From DATHBD01 sp035296325 (GTDB lineage: Bacteria; Actinomycetota; Actinomycetes; Mycobacteriales; Micromonosporaceae), in assembly GCA_035296325.1 (NCBI GenBank), contig DATHBD010000082.1, forward strand, positions 1 through 64,000: 64,000 nucleotides of DNA. Reading direction: 5' to 3'. The stretch's first letter is position 1; every line of letters begins with the position of its first letter. The translations under genes and the position numbers were made by a program. Positions 1 through 8,964 of this stretch are shown in pieces. The notes beneath the pieces are model-generated. The model made no database searches and was not told the origin of the DNA. It saw nothing but the letters and a program-made list of their open reading frames with translations.

Positions 1-18
1 AACACCGGGCAAGTATGG

Positions 19-60
19 CCGAAGGGCCGTCCGCGACAGAAGTCGCGGACGGCCCTTCGG
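19..60. terminator. Long perfect hairpin downstream of rpsA
   Basis: A 19-bp perfect inverted repeat (19-37 with 42-60) closes a 4-nt AGAA loop. It lies 14 bp beyond the rpsA stop codon and is followed by TTT on the plus strand. It can serve transcripts from either side. Minus-strand reading gives no U-tract, which is common for actinobacterial terminators. Confidence 0.75.
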
Positions 61-74
61 TTTGGATCAGCGGT

Positions 75-1622
75 TCACTTGCCGCCGGCGAGCTTCTCCC
101 GCAGTGCGGCGAGCGCCTCGTCGGTGGCCAGGGTGCCGGCCGGCTCCTCGGTCGAGCGCGCCGGGGCGGGCGAGCTGGACGACGAGCTGGAAGCACCACC
201 GGTGGAGGACGACGACGTGGCCGCCGGAACGCCGGCCGGGACCGGGTTGAGCGCCGCCTCGGCGTCCGCCTCGCGGGACGTCTGCACCTGCTTGGTGTGG
301 GCCTCCCAGCGCTCGCGGGCGTCGGCGTACTGCTTCTCCCACGTCTCGCGCTGCTTGTCGAAGCCCTCGAGCCACTCGCCCGTCTCGGGGTCGAAGCCCT
401 CCGGGTAGATGTAGTTGCCCTCGGTGTCGTACGTCGCGGCCATGCCGTAGAGGGTGGGGTCGAAGTGCTCCTCGCCCTCGACGAAGCCCTCGTTGGCCTG
501 CTTCAGCGACAACGAGATCCGGCGGCGCTCCAGATCGATGTCGATGACCTTGACCATCACGTCCGAGCCAACCTGGACGACCTGCTCCGGGATCTCCACG
601 TGGCGCTCGGCCAGTTCGGAGATGTGCACCAGGCCCTCGATGCCGTCGTCCACCCGGACGAACGCGCCGAACGGAACCAGCTTGGTGACCTTGCCCGGCA
701 CGATCTGCTGGATCGCGTGGGTCCGGGCGAACTGACGCCACGGGTCTTCCTGGGTGGCCTTGAGCGACAGCGACACGCGCTCCCGGTCCAGGTCGACGTC
801 GAGCACCTCGACCTCGACCTCCTGGCCCACCTCGACCACCTCGGACGGGTGGTCGATGTGCTTCCAGGAGAGCTCGGAGACGTGCACCAGACCGTCCACA
901 CCGCCGAGGTCGACGAACGCGCCGAAGTTGACGATGGAGGAGACGACGCCCTTGCGGACCTGCCCCTTCTGCAGCTTGTGCAGGAACTCGGTGCGCACCT
1001 CGGACTGCGTCTGCTCCAGGTAGGCCCGGCGGGACAGCACCACGTTGTTGCGGTTCTTGTCCAGCTCGATGATCTTCGCCTCGAGCTCGCGGCCGACGTA
1101 CGGCTGGAGATCCCGCACCCGACGCATCTCGACAAGCGACGCCGGCAGGAAGCCGCGCAGCCCGATGTCGAGGATCAGACCACCCTTGACCACCTCGATG
1201 ACCGAACCGCGGACGACACCTTCCTCGTCCTTGATCTTCTCGATCGTGCCCCACGCCCGCTCGTACTGCGCGCGCTTCTTCGAGAGGATCAACCGGCCTT
1301 CCTTGTCCTCCTTCTGGAGAACCAGGGCCTCGATCTGATCGCCAACAGACACCACATCCGCGGGATCGACGTCATGCTTGATCGACAACTCGCGCGAGGG
1401 AATGACGCCCTCGGTCTTGTAGCCGATGTCGAGCAGGACCTCGTCCCGGTCGACCTTGACGACGGTGCCCTCGACAATGTCGCCGTCATTGAAGTACTTG
1501 ATGGTCTCGTCGATCGCGGCGAGGAATGCTTCCTCGGAGCCGAGATCGTCGAAGGTGACCTGCTTGGAGTCGGCGCCGACGGCACCGGGTGCGCTCGAGG
1601 TGGCCTCGATGCTGCTCGTCAT
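75..1622 (-). CDS. rpsA: 30S ribosomal protein S1
   Basis: This 515-residue protein binds mRNA on the small ribosomal subunit and helps load structured or weak-SD messages. Four S1/OB repeats can be read: about 47-115 (GDIVEGTVVKVDRDEVLLDI), 130-200 (GSVIEVVKGGLILDIGLRGF), 215-290 (KGVVSSIVNFGAFVDL) and 300-375 (PGKVTKLVPFGAFVRV). Four repeats rather than six, plus a Ser/Ala/Pro-rich acidic tail, is the usual actinobacterial form. The start MTSSIEATSSAPGAVG follows a 250-bp gene-free stretch that must carry its promoter and leader. A perfect hairpin follows the stop. Confidence 0.97.
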   Translation of the reverse strand: MTSSIEATSSAPGAVGADSKQVTFDDLGSEEAFLAAIDETIKYFNDGDIVEGTVVKVDRDEVLLDIGYKTEGVIPSRELSIKHDVDPADVVSVGDQIEALVLQKEDKEGRLILSKKRAQYERAWGTIEKIKDEEGVVRGSVIEVVKGGLILDIGLRGFLPASLVEMRRVRDLQPYVGRELEAKIIELDKNRNNVVLSRRAYLEQTQSEVRTEFLHKLQKGQVRKGVVSSIVNFGAFVDLGGVDGLVHVSELSWKHIDHPSEVVEVGQEVEVEVLDVDLDRERVSLSLKATQEDPWRQFARTHAIQQIVPGKVTKLVPFGAFVRVDDGIEGLVHISELAERHVEIPEQVVQVGSDVMVKVIDIDLERRRISLSLKQANEGFVEGEEHFDPTLYGMAATYDTEGNYIYPEGFDPETGEWLEGFDKQRETWEKQYADARERWEAHTKQVQTSREADAEAALNPVPAGVPAATSSSSTGGASSSSSSSPAPARSTEEPAGTLATDEALAALREKLAGGK

Positions 1623-1873
1623 CTGGGTTGTTGCTCCGGTCGGGATATGGTGTCAGAAGTGACCTGTGGCGCGCCCGAGAGCCGGTCGCCGGGCACAGCC
1701 CGCCGCCGCTGGCTCATGCGGGATGTGATGACGACTGCGGGTCTGCTCCCTACCGAGACACGCGACCCACGAGTGCATCGACCAGCCTACCCTGTGCAAT
1801 ACCACACGGTCCAACCCTCCCCGAACCAGATGCCACGGGATTTTTCCCCACCGGCCGCCTACCGTGATCGGCT

Positions 1874-2698
1874 ATGGAACCGAGCGACCTCCCGGGCGTG
1901 CTGAGGCGGGTCGCCGACGCGGACGAGACCCGCCGGGCCAACCGGGCGTGGTGGGATACCGACGCCGACGCCTACCAGGCCGAACACGGCGCCTTCCTGG
2001 GCGACGTGGACTTCGTCTGGTGCCCGGAAGGGCTGCGCGAGGCCGACGCCGGCCTGCTCGGCACGGTTCGCGGCGCCCGGATCCTGGAGATCGGCTGCGG
2101 CGCCGCGTCCTGTGCCCGGTGGCTCGCCACCCAGGGCGCCGAGGTGATCGCCACGGACCTGTCCGCCGGGATGCTCCGCCACGCGGCGGCCGGCGCGGCC
2201 CGATCGGGGGTACGGGTGCCGCTGGCGCAGTGCGACGCCACCGCCCTGCCGTTCGCCGCGGAGGCCTTCGACATCGTCTGTACCGCGTTCGGGGCGGTCC
2301 CGTTCGTGGCCGACTCGGCCGGCCTGATGCGGGAGGTGCACCGGGTGCTGCGGCCGGGCGGCCGGTGGGCGTTCTCGGTCACCCACCCGATGCGCTGGAT
2401 CTTCCTGGACGACCCGGGTGAGCGGGGCCTGAGGGCCGTGCACTCGTACTTCGACCGTCACCCGTACGTGGAGCAGGACGACACCGGGGCGGCCACCTAC
2501 GTCGAGCAGCACCGCACGCTCGGGGACCGGATCCGCGAACTCGTGGCGGCCGGCTTCCTGCTCCGCGACCTGGTGGAGCCGGAGTGGCCGGCGACACTCA
2601 CCCAGACGTGGGGCCAGTGGAGCCCGCTGCGGGGCGCGGTCTTCCCCGGTACCGCCATCTTCGTGGCCGACAAGCCCGACCCGGCGGGCGTACCATGA
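1874..2698 (+). CDS. Class I SAM-dependent methyltransferase
   Basis: A 274-residue Rossmann methyltransferase of the Methyltransf_11 type. Motif I is ILEIGCGAASCARWLA (about residues 70-85), the acidic residue of motif II lies in EVIATDLSAGML, and motif IV is EAFDIVCTAFGAVPFV, followed by the HRVLRPGGRWAFSVTHP strand. Substrate is unknown; the fold does not specify small molecule or macromolecule. It is divergent from rpsA and its stop overlaps the start of the next gene (ATGA), so the two are probably co-translated. The start at 1874 is the first ATG giving a full N-terminal domain. Confidence 0.88.
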   Translation: MEPSDLPGVLRRVADADETRRANRAWWDTDADAYQAEHGAFLGDVDFVWCPEGLREADAGLLGTVRGARILEIGCGAASCARWLATQGAEVIATDLSAGMLRHAAAGAARSGVRVPLAQCDATALPFAAEAFDIVCTAFGAVPFVADSAGLMREVHRVLRPGGRWAFSVTHPMRWIFLDDPGERGLRAVHSYFDRHPYVEQDDTGAATYVEQHRTLGDRIRELVAAGFLLRDLVEPEWPATLTQTWGQWSPLRGAVFPGTAIFVADKPDPAGVP

Positions 2699-3285
2699 CC
2701 GGCGTGACCGCTGAGCCGATCGACCCGGCAGCGGGGTCGTGGTCCCCGGACCCGATCCGGCAGCGCCTGGCCGGCTACACGCTCGATGACATCCTTGCCG
2801 TGCCCGACGACGCTCCCCGCGTCGAACTCGTCGACGGAGTGATGGGCGTGGTCCCCTCGCCCACGTTCGGGCACCAGAGCATCGGGTTTCTCTTGTGCGG
2901 CTGGCTGCGGGCGCACTGCCCCCCGCAGCTGACCGCGAGCATCGCCCTGGGCGTCGCCGTCGACGCGAACAACTCATGCGAGCCCGACGTGCTGCTGCAC
3001 CGTGCCGACACCGCACTGGACCGGCACTTCCTGCTGCCCAGCGACGTGACCATCGTCGTGGAAATCGTCTCACCAAGCACCCGCCGTCGGGACCGGATGG
3101 AGAAGCCCGCGGTCTACGCCGACGCCGGCATCCCGTACTTCTGGCGCATCGAGCAGAACCCGGTGCGGGTGCACGCCTATCAGCTCGCCGATGGAACCTA
3201 CCGGGAGCAGGCCACCAGCACCGACGAACTCGTCCTGAACGAGCCGTTCCCCCTCCGCCTCTCCATCGCCGCGATCACGCCCTGA
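2695..3285 (+). CDS. Uma2 family (DUF820) endonuclease-fold protein
   Basis: A 196-residue member of the Uma2 family, which has a PD-(D/E)XK restriction-endonuclease fold. The first part reads YTLDDILAVPDDAPRVELVDGV; the catalytic-type residues appear as the E of RVELVDG, the D of EPDVLL and the E of VVEIVSPST with a downstream lysine (RMEKPAVYADAGIPYFW). These proteins are abundant in cyanobacteria and actinomycetes and their cellular role is not established. The start ATG overlaps the preceding methyltransferase stop by 4 bp. It converges on the next gene with 10 bp between stops. Confidence 0.9.
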   Translation: MTGVTAEPIDPAAGSWSPDPIRQRLAGYTLDDILAVPDDAPRVELVDGVMGVVPSPTFGHQSIGFLLCGWLRAHCPPQLTASIALGVAVDANNSCEPDVLLHRADTALDRHFLLPSDVTIVVEIVSPSTRRRDRMEKPAVYADAGIPYFWRIEQNPVRVHAYQLADGTYREQATSTDELVLNEPFPLRLSIAAITP

Positions 3286-3295
3286 CCCCGCCCGG

Positions 3296-4588
3296 TTACT
3301 GCACGGTGGGGCTGCGGCGTTCCAACATGAGGACGTCGCGCCAGATGCCGTGGTGGCGGGCCAGGCGTTCCCGGGTGCCGACGAGGCGGAAGCCGACGGA
3401 ACGGTGCAGGGCCAGGCTGGTCTCGTTCTCCGGGAAGATCGCGGTGACGATCGTCCAGATGCCGGCCGCCTCACTCGACGCGATCAGGGCGTGCAGCAAA
3501 GCCCGCCCGACCCCACGCCCGTGCGCGTCCGGGTGCACGTACACCGAGTGCTCGGCCACTCCGGCGTACACCGGCCGGCGCGACACCGGAGAGAGCGCCA
3601 CCCACCCGAGGATCCGCCCGTCGGAAGGGTCGACGGCGACGAACCGGTGGTCGGCCAGGTGGCCGGCGTCCCACTCCGGCCAGGTCGGCGCCTCAGTCTG
3701 GTAGGTGGCGTTGCCACTGTCCATGCCCGCCTGGTAGATCGCGAGCACCTGCCCGGCATCCGCCGGCCGCATCGCCCGGATGTCGTGGCGGGGCGGCTCC
3801 TTGGCCGCCCGGGCGACGGCGAGGAAGTGACTCGACGCCCCCATCAGCACCGGCTCGCACTCGACGACGCGCAGCTGATCCAGCAGGATCCCCCGCCGGT
3901 TCTCGTCGGCGAGCACCGCGTCCAGGTCGCCGGTCATCCACACCGGCCCTTCCACCGCCACCAGCCGGTCCAGGACCAGCCCGGCGGCCCGCGCCTCCGC
4001 TGCGAGTTCGTCCGGGTGGTGGAAGTAGGCGGTGGTGAACCAGCGATCGTCGGGCGGGGGCTCGTGCCGACCGCTGCCGAGGACCCGCCGCACCAGCGGC
4101 GGAAAGTCCCGCTCGGCGTGGAATCCCTGCGCATAGCCGTCGATCAGGGAGGCGTACCGGCTGATCGCGGCCGCCACCACCACACCGCCGGGGCGCACCA
4201 CCCGGGCCGCCTCGCGCCACGCCGCCGCGCGGTCCGCCGGCTCGGTCAGGTGGTACAGCGGCCCGAGCAGCAGCACGGCGTCCCAACTCGCGTCGGCATC
4301 ACCGAGGTGACGGGCGTCGCCGACGCTCGCGGTCACCCCGGGCAGCGTCGCGGCGACGGCCACCTGCTCCGGCACCGGGTCGACGACATGCACGGCGTAC
4401 CCCGCCCGGGCCAGCGGGCCGGCGTAGACGCCGGTCGCACCGCCCACGTCGAGGACGGCGGCCGGCGACGCGGGTAGGACCCGGGTCAGCACGTCCCAGG
4501 TGCGGAGGAACTCCAGCCTGCCGGTGCCGGTCGCGAGACGGGACCGTTCACCCATCCGGCGGTAGTACGCCAGCACCTCAGGCCGCAT
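3296..4588 (-). CDS. Fused SAM methyltransferase and GNAT acetyltransferase
   Basis: A 430-residue two-enzyme protein. Residues about 1-260 are a class I methyltransferase (motif I AVLDVGGATGVYAG near 44-57, PLYHLTE near the active site, ARVVRPGGVVVAA). Residues 268-430 are a GNAT domain of the phosphinothricin-acetyltransferase type (IRAMRPADAGQVLAIYQAG, GRILGWVALSPVSRRPVYAG, acetyl-CoA loop HGRGVGRALL near 356, and FPENETSLALHRSVGFRLVG). ATG 4588 is chosen because upstream codons are compositional noise and the next gene ends at 4641. Each half is normally a separate protein. Substrates are unknown; a self-resistance or amine-modifying role is only a guess. Third gene of the polA-DUF6807 strand. 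Confidence 0.87.
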   Translation of the reverse strand: MRPEVLAYYRRMGERSRLATGTGRLEFLRTWDVLTRVLPASPAAVLDVGGATGVYAGPLARAGYAVHVVDPVPEQVAVAATLPGVTASVGDARHLGDADASWDAVLLLGPLYHLTEPADRAAAWREAARVVRPGGVVVAAAISRYASLIDGYAQGFHAERDFPPLVRRVLGSGRHEPPPDDRWFTTAYFHHPDELAAEARAAGLVLDRLVAVEGPVWMTGDLDAVLADENRRGILLDQLRVVECEPVLMGASSHFLAVARAAKEPPRHDIRAMRPADAGQVLAIYQAGMDSGNATYQTEAPTWPEWDAGHLADHRFVAVDPSDGRILGWVALSPVSRRPVYAGVAEHSVYVHPDAHGRGVGRALLHALIASSEAAGIWTIVTAIFPENETSLALHRSVGFRLVGTRERLARHHGIWRDVLMLERRSPTVQ

Positions 4589-4640
4589 GATCACATGCTC
4601 GCCGGCCGGGCCGCCGTGGGCAACGGCTTTCTGGGGCGGT

Positions 4641-5492
4641 TCAGGCGGTGAGGCCATCGGCCAGAGCGGCCGCGGCAGCGGCATCCAGGGCACCGTCCAC
4701 CACCGCGATCCGGTGCCGACGGCGGAGCGCCGCACCGGGCGAAATGACCCGCGGCTCGTCGAAGGCGAGCGCCACGCACACACCCGGGTACTGGGCGGCA
4801 CGCACGAACCACGCGTCGCCGTCGCCGAGTCCGGTGAACACCAGCGTCGCACCGGCTCCGACCGGGTCGGCACAGACCATCGCCACCCACGGCCCGGTCG
4901 AGCCGTTGACCTCCCGCTCATCGTCGGTGGACGCGGTGAACACCCGCGGCGTGGACGCGGACGCCGCACGCCAGAAGAATCCGCCGTACCCCGACCCGGG
5001 CAGGCCGTTGCTCCCGGGGCTGCCGAGCTTCACCGCCGCGTCATCGCCGCCGCGCAGCTCGTACGCCACGTCGAGCACCCAGGCATCGCTGCGCCCGGCC
5101 AGTGGCGCAGCGGTCAACGAGGACTCCTCGACCACGAGCAGCCGACCGCTCGGGTCGTACCAGTGCAGCCGGGACCGTAGCGTGGCGTCGGTCCGTTCCA
5201 GCCACTCGACGTGGACGATCCGGCCGTGGTCGGCGAGCCAGAGGTAGTCCGCGCCGCGCACGTACGTCCGGCCGCCCCAGAGGTTGGTGCCGTTGACGTC
5301 CTGCATGCTCAGCGAGGCGCCCAGGTGCCACGGGTGATCGGCCGGACCGGCGTCGGAGACGACGACCCCGGCGAGGGTCCGGACGGGGTGCAGGTAGGGC
5401 CGGGGGCCGTGCAGCGGGTCCACGTCCGGCTCGACGACGTACTCGGCGACGTGGTGTCCGGAGACCAGCAACGGCACGGTCGGGGCGGTCAT
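4641..5492 (-). CDS. DUF6807 (PmoA-like) family protein
   Basis: A 283-residue protein resembling the family often labelled 'PmoA', now DUF6807, found beside sugar-catabolism genes. Visible family-like blocks are RPYLHPVRTLAGVVVSDAGP followed by DHPWHLGASLSM, and NGTNLWGGRTYV, consistent with a beta-sandwich carbohydrate-processing fold. The PmoA label is historical; nothing here resembles membrane methane monooxygenase. No signal peptide is visible, so it is probably cytoplasmic. It lies 16 bp downstream of polA on the same strand and 52 bp before the fusion gene, so read-through from polA is likely. Biochemical role unknown. Confidence 0.75.
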   Translation of the reverse strand: MTAPTVPLLVSGHHVAEYVVEPDVDPLHGPRPYLHPVRTLAGVVVSDAGPADHPWHLGASLSMQDVNGTNLWGGRTYVRGADYLWLADHGRIVHVEWLERTDATLRSRLHWYDPSGRLLVVEESSLTAAPLAGRSDAWVLDVAYELRGGDDAAVKLGSPGSNGLPGSGYGGFFWRAASASTPRVFTASTDDEREVNGSTGPWVAMVCADPVGAGATLVFTGLGDGDAWFVRAAQYPGVCVALAFDEPRVISPGAALRRRHRIAVVDGALDAAAAAALADGLTA

Positions 5493-5508
5493 GAGCGCCG
5501 ACCCTAGC

Positions 5509-8196
5509 CTAGTGATCCGCGGCGTTCCAGTCGCGGCCCACGCCGACCGAGACGCCCATCGGCACGTCCAGCCGGTACGCCGAGCCCATCTCCTCGCGGA
5601 CCAGTGCCTCGAGTTGGTCGCGCTCCCCCGGCGCCACCTCGAAGACCAGCTCGTCGTGCACCTGGAGCAGCATCCGCGACCGCAGCCCGGAGCGCTCCAG
5701 CGCGGCCTCCACGCGCAGCATGGCGACCTTGATGATGTCCGCGGCGGAGCCCTGGATCGGCGCGTTGAGTGCCATCCGCTCGGCCATCTCCCGGCGCTGC
5801 CGGTTGTCGCTGACCAGGTCCGGGAGGTACCGACGACGCCCCAGCACCGTGCCGGTGTACCCGTCCCGGCGCGCCTGCGCGACCACCGCGTGCAGGTAGT
5901 CCCGCACTCCGCCGAACCGACTGAAGTACTCCTCCATCAGCACGCTCGCCTCGGCCGGGGTGATGCCGAGTTGCTGGCTCAGCCCGTACGCGGAGAGGCC
6001 GTACGCGAGGCCGTAGTTCATTGCCTTGATCTTGCGGCGCTGATCCGGGGTCACCTCGGTCACCGGCACCCCGAAGACCGACGAGGCGGTGGCGGCGTGG
6101 AAATCCCAGCCGGAGTTGAACGCCTCGATCAGCGCCTCGTCCCGGGACAGGTGTGCCATGATCCGCATCTCGATCTGGCTGTAGTCCGCGGTGAGCAGGC
6201 TCTCGTACCCCTCGCCGACGACGAAGGCCCGGCGGATGCGGCGGCCCTCCTCGGTGCGGATCGGCACGTTCTGCAGATTGGGGTCGGTGCTGGACAGCCG
6301 GCCGGTGGCCGCCACCGTCTGGTAGAAGGTGGTGTGGATGCGGCCGTCGTCGCTCACCGACTTCAGCAGCCCGTCCACGGTGGACTTGAGCTTGGCGACG
6401 TCGCGGTGGCGCAGCAGGTGGGCCAGGACGGGGTGCTCGGTCTGGACGAAGAGCCCCTGCAGCGCCTCCGCGTCGGTGGTGTAGCCGGTCTTGATCCGCT
6501 TGGTCTTCGGCAGGTTGAGTTCGCCGAAGAGGATCTCCTGCAACTGCTTGGGCGAGCCCAGGTTGAACTCCCGCCCGACCACCGCGTACGCCGCCTGGGC
6601 GGCCGCCTTGACCTCCGCCGCGAAGTGCGACTCCAGGTCGGAGAGGTAATGCGTGTCCGCCGCGATGCCGGCCCGTTCCATCCGCGCCAGCACGTACGCC
6701 AGCGGCAGCTCCACCTCGGCGAGCAGCCGGGTGGCGGCGTCACCGTCGCGGGACAGCTCGTGCTGCAGCGCCGCGGCGAGGTCGAGGGTGGCGCGGGCCC
6801 GGAGCATCAGGCTGCGTTCGGTCTCCCCGTCTGCCTCGCCGAGGCCGTCCAGCGTGAGCTGGCCGTCGTCCGGGGCATCCACTCGCAGCTCCCGCTGCAG
6901 GTAGCGCAGCGCCAGGTCGGTGAGATCGTACGAGCGCTGGTCGGGGCGGGCCAGGTAGGCCGCGAGCGCGGTGTCGGCGGCGACGCCCCGCAGCGCCCAG
7001 CCGTGCGCGGCGAAGGCCAGCAGCGCCGGCTTGGCGTCGTGCAGGACCTTGGGCCGGGCCTGATCGGCGAGCCAGCCGGCCACCGCCGTCTCGTCGGCCT
7101 GGTCCAGCGCGGCCGGGTCGAACCAGGCCGCCGGGCCGTCGGCGGTGGCCACGGCCATCCCGGTAAGCACGCCGGTGCCCCGCCCGAACGTGCCGGCGAC
7201 CGCGACACCGACCTCGACGCCCGGCGTCGCGTGCGCCTCCAGCCAGTCGCCCACCGCACCCGGCGCCAGCACCGCGCCGGCGAGGTCGAACCCCGACTCC
7301 GCCTCCGGCTGGACCGAGTCCAGGTACTCGTAGAGCCGGTCCCGCAGGACCCGGAACTCCAGGGCGTCGAAGACCTGGTGCACCGCCTCCCGGTCCCAGC
7401 CCTTCCAGGTCAGGTCGCGCGGGTGCAGCGGCAACTCGACGTCGGTGATCAGCCGGTTGATCTCGTAGTTGCGCAGCACGTCGGCGAGGTGGGCGCGCAG
7501 GCTCTCGCCCGCCTTCCCCTTGATCTGGTCGACCTGGGCCACCACGCCGTCCAGCCCGCCGTAGGCGACGATCCACTTGGCGGCGGTCTTCGGCCCGACG
7601 CCGGGCACGCCCGGCAGGTTGTCGCTGGACTCCCCGACCATCGCGGCGAGGTCGCGGTACTGCTCGGGGCCGACGCCGTAGCGCTCCCGCACCGCGGCGG
7701 CGTCCATCCGGGCGATCTCCGACACGCCCCGCTTGGGGTAGAGCACCAGGATCCGGTCGTCAATCAGCTGGAACGCGTCCCGGTCGCCACTGCTCACCAG
7801 CACGTCCATGCCCTCGGTGCGGGCCTGGCAGGCGAGCGTGGCCAGGACGTCGTCGGCCTCGAAGCCGGGCGCCTCCAGGACCGGAATGCGCAACGCGTCG
7901 AGCACCTCGCGGATCAGGGCGACCTGACCGACGAAGTCCACCGGAGTCGCGGACCGACCCGCCTTGTACTCCGCATACTGCTCATTGCGGAAGGATCGAC
8001 GGGACACGTCGAAGGCCACCGCGATGTGCGTGGGCCGCTCGTCGCGCAGCACGTTGATCAGCATCGACGTGAAGCCGTACACCGCGTTGGTGGGCTGGCC
8101 GGTGGTGGTGGAGAAGTTCTCCACCGGGTGGGAGAAGAATGCCCGGTATGCCAGCGAGTGGCCGTCGATGAGCAGCAGGCGCGGGGACTCTGTCAC
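5509..8196 (-). CDS. polA: DNA polymerase I
   Basis: An 895-residue family A polymerase for Okazaki-fragment maturation and repair. Residues 1-300 are the 5'-3' exonuclease (LLLIDGHSLAYRAFF, VAFDVSRRSFR, GFEADDVLATLA, SSGDRDAFQL, DNLPGVPGVGPKTA). A middle 3'-5' exonuclease-like domain lacks obvious DEDD metal residues, as is usual in actinobacteria. The polymerase domain has motif A (LLTADYSQIEMR, near 668), motif B (RRKIKAMNYGLAYGLS, near 722) and motif C (LLQVHDELVFEV, near 845). Full length for the family. It lies 57 bp beyond livF on the same strand, with DUF6807 following. Confidence 0.98.
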   Translation of the reverse strand: MTESPRLLLIDGHSLAYRAFFSHPVENFSTTTGQPTNAVYGFTSMLINVLRDERPTHIAVAFDVSRRSFRNEQYAEYKAGRSATPVDFVGQVALIREVLDALRIPVLEAPGFEADDVLATLACQARTEGMDVLVSSGDRDAFQLIDDRILVLYPKRGVSEIARMDAAAVRERYGVGPEQYRDLAAMVGESSDNLPGVPGVGPKTAAKWIVAYGGLDGVVAQVDQIKGKAGESLRAHLADVLRNYEINRLITDVELPLHPRDLTWKGWDREAVHQVFDALEFRVLRDRLYEYLDSVQPEAESGFDLAGAVLAPGAVGDWLEAHATPGVEVGVAVAGTFGRGTGVLTGMAVATADGPAAWFDPAALDQADETAVAGWLADQARPKVLHDAKPALLAFAAHGWALRGVAADTALAAYLARPDQRSYDLTDLALRYLQRELRVDAPDDGQLTLDGLGEADGETERSLMLRARATLDLAAALQHELSRDGDAATRLLAEVELPLAYVLARMERAGIAADTHYLSDLESHFAAEVKAAAQAAYAVVGREFNLGSPKQLQEILFGELNLPKTKRIKTGYTTDAEALQGLFVQTEHPVLAHLLRHRDVAKLKSTVDGLLKSVSDDGRIHTTFYQTVAATGRLSSTDPNLQNVPIRTEEGRRIRRAFVVGEGYESLLTADYSQIEMRIMAHLSRDEALIEAFNSGWDFHAATASSVFGVPVTEVTPDQRRKIKAMNYGLAYGLSAYGLSQQLGITPAEASVLMEEYFSRFGGVRDYLHAVVAQARRDGYTGTVLGRRRYLPDLVSDNRQRREMAERMALNAPIQGSAADIIKVAMLRVEAALERSGLRSRMLLQVHDELVFEVAPGERDQLEALVREEMGSAYRLDVPMGVSVGVGRDWNAADH

Positions 8197-8253
8197 GCTT
8201 CGCGACTCTAGTCGGCCGGGCCGACACTTCCACCCCGCCCTGCGGCGCGCCGC

Positions 8254-8964
8254 TCAGGCGACCCCGAGGTACGCCTCCTTGACCGCCGGGTCGTGCAGCA
8301 GATCCTGGCCGGTGCCCTTCTTGACCAGCCGCCCGGTCTCCAGCACATAGCCGCGGTGCGCCCGGGACAGTGCCTGCTGCGCGTTCTGCTCGACCAGCAG
8401 GATCGTCGTACCCTGGGAATTGATCTCGGTGACGATCTCGAAGATCTGCTGGATGACCATCGGCGCCAGCCCCATCGACGGCTCGTCGAGCAGCAGCAGC
8501 TTCGGCCGGCTCATCAGCGCCCGGCCGACCGCGAGCATCTGCTGCTCACCGCCGGAGAGCGTGCCGCCGGCCTGCTTGCGCCGCTCCGCCAGACGCGGGA
8601 AGAGGGTCAGCACCCGCTCCAGGTCCGCGGCGACGCCGGCCGTGTCCTTGCGGGTGTACGCACCCATGTCCAGGTTCTCCAGCACCGTCATGCCGGGGAA
8701 GATGCCGCGGCCCTCGGGTGCCTGGCAGATGCCCCGGATCACGCGCAGGTCGGCGCGCAGCCGGGTGATGTCCTCCCCGGCGAAGCTGATGGAGCCCTCG
8801 GCGACGGCCTGCAGGCCCGAGATCGCCCGCATGGTGGTGGTCTTGCCGGCCCCGTTGGCGCCGATCAGGGCGACGATTTCACCTTCGCTGACGGTGAGGC
8901 TGATGCCGTGCAGCGCCTCGATCCGGCCGTACCGCACGGTCAGGTCCTTGATCTCAAGCAGCAT
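8254..8964 (-). CDS. livF: Branched-chain amino acid ABC transporter, ATPase LivF
   Basis: A 236-residue cytoplasmic ATPase of the LivKHMGF importer. Walker A is GANGAGKTT, the signature is LSGGEQQMLAVGRALM, and Walker B is LLLLDEPSMGLAP. MGLAP after Walker B and the short length are typical of LivF. It is the last liv gene and overlaps livG by 11 bp, which indicates translational coupling. It pairs with LivG beneath the LivH/LivM membrane subunits. Confidence 0.95.
   Translation of the reverse strand: MLLEIKDLTVRYGRIEALHGISLTVSEGEIVALIGANGAGKTTTMRAISGLQAVAEGSISFAGEDITRLRADLRVIRGICQAPEGRGIFPGMTVLENLDMGAYTRKDTAGVAADLERVLTLFPRLAERRKQAGGTLSGGEQQMLAVGRALMSRPKLLLLDEPSMGLAPMVIQQIFEIVTEINSQGTTILLVEQNAQQALSRAHRGYVLETGRLVKKGTGQDLLHDPAVKEAYLGVA

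Noticed and set aside
15..1904. 629-residue open frame antisense to rpsA
   Set aside because: It is the reverse complement of the S1 repeats and has no coherent fold.
2695..3285. Uma2 protein as part of a restriction or defence system
   Set aside because: It pairs only with a generic methyltransferase, with no specificity subunit or defence genes around it; Uma2 genes are common and scattered.
5491..8211. 906-residue open frame antisense to polA
   Set aside because: Typical GC-rich shadow ORF: composition is His/Arg/Gly/Val-rich without domains, while the minus strand encodes intact DNA polymerase I motifs.
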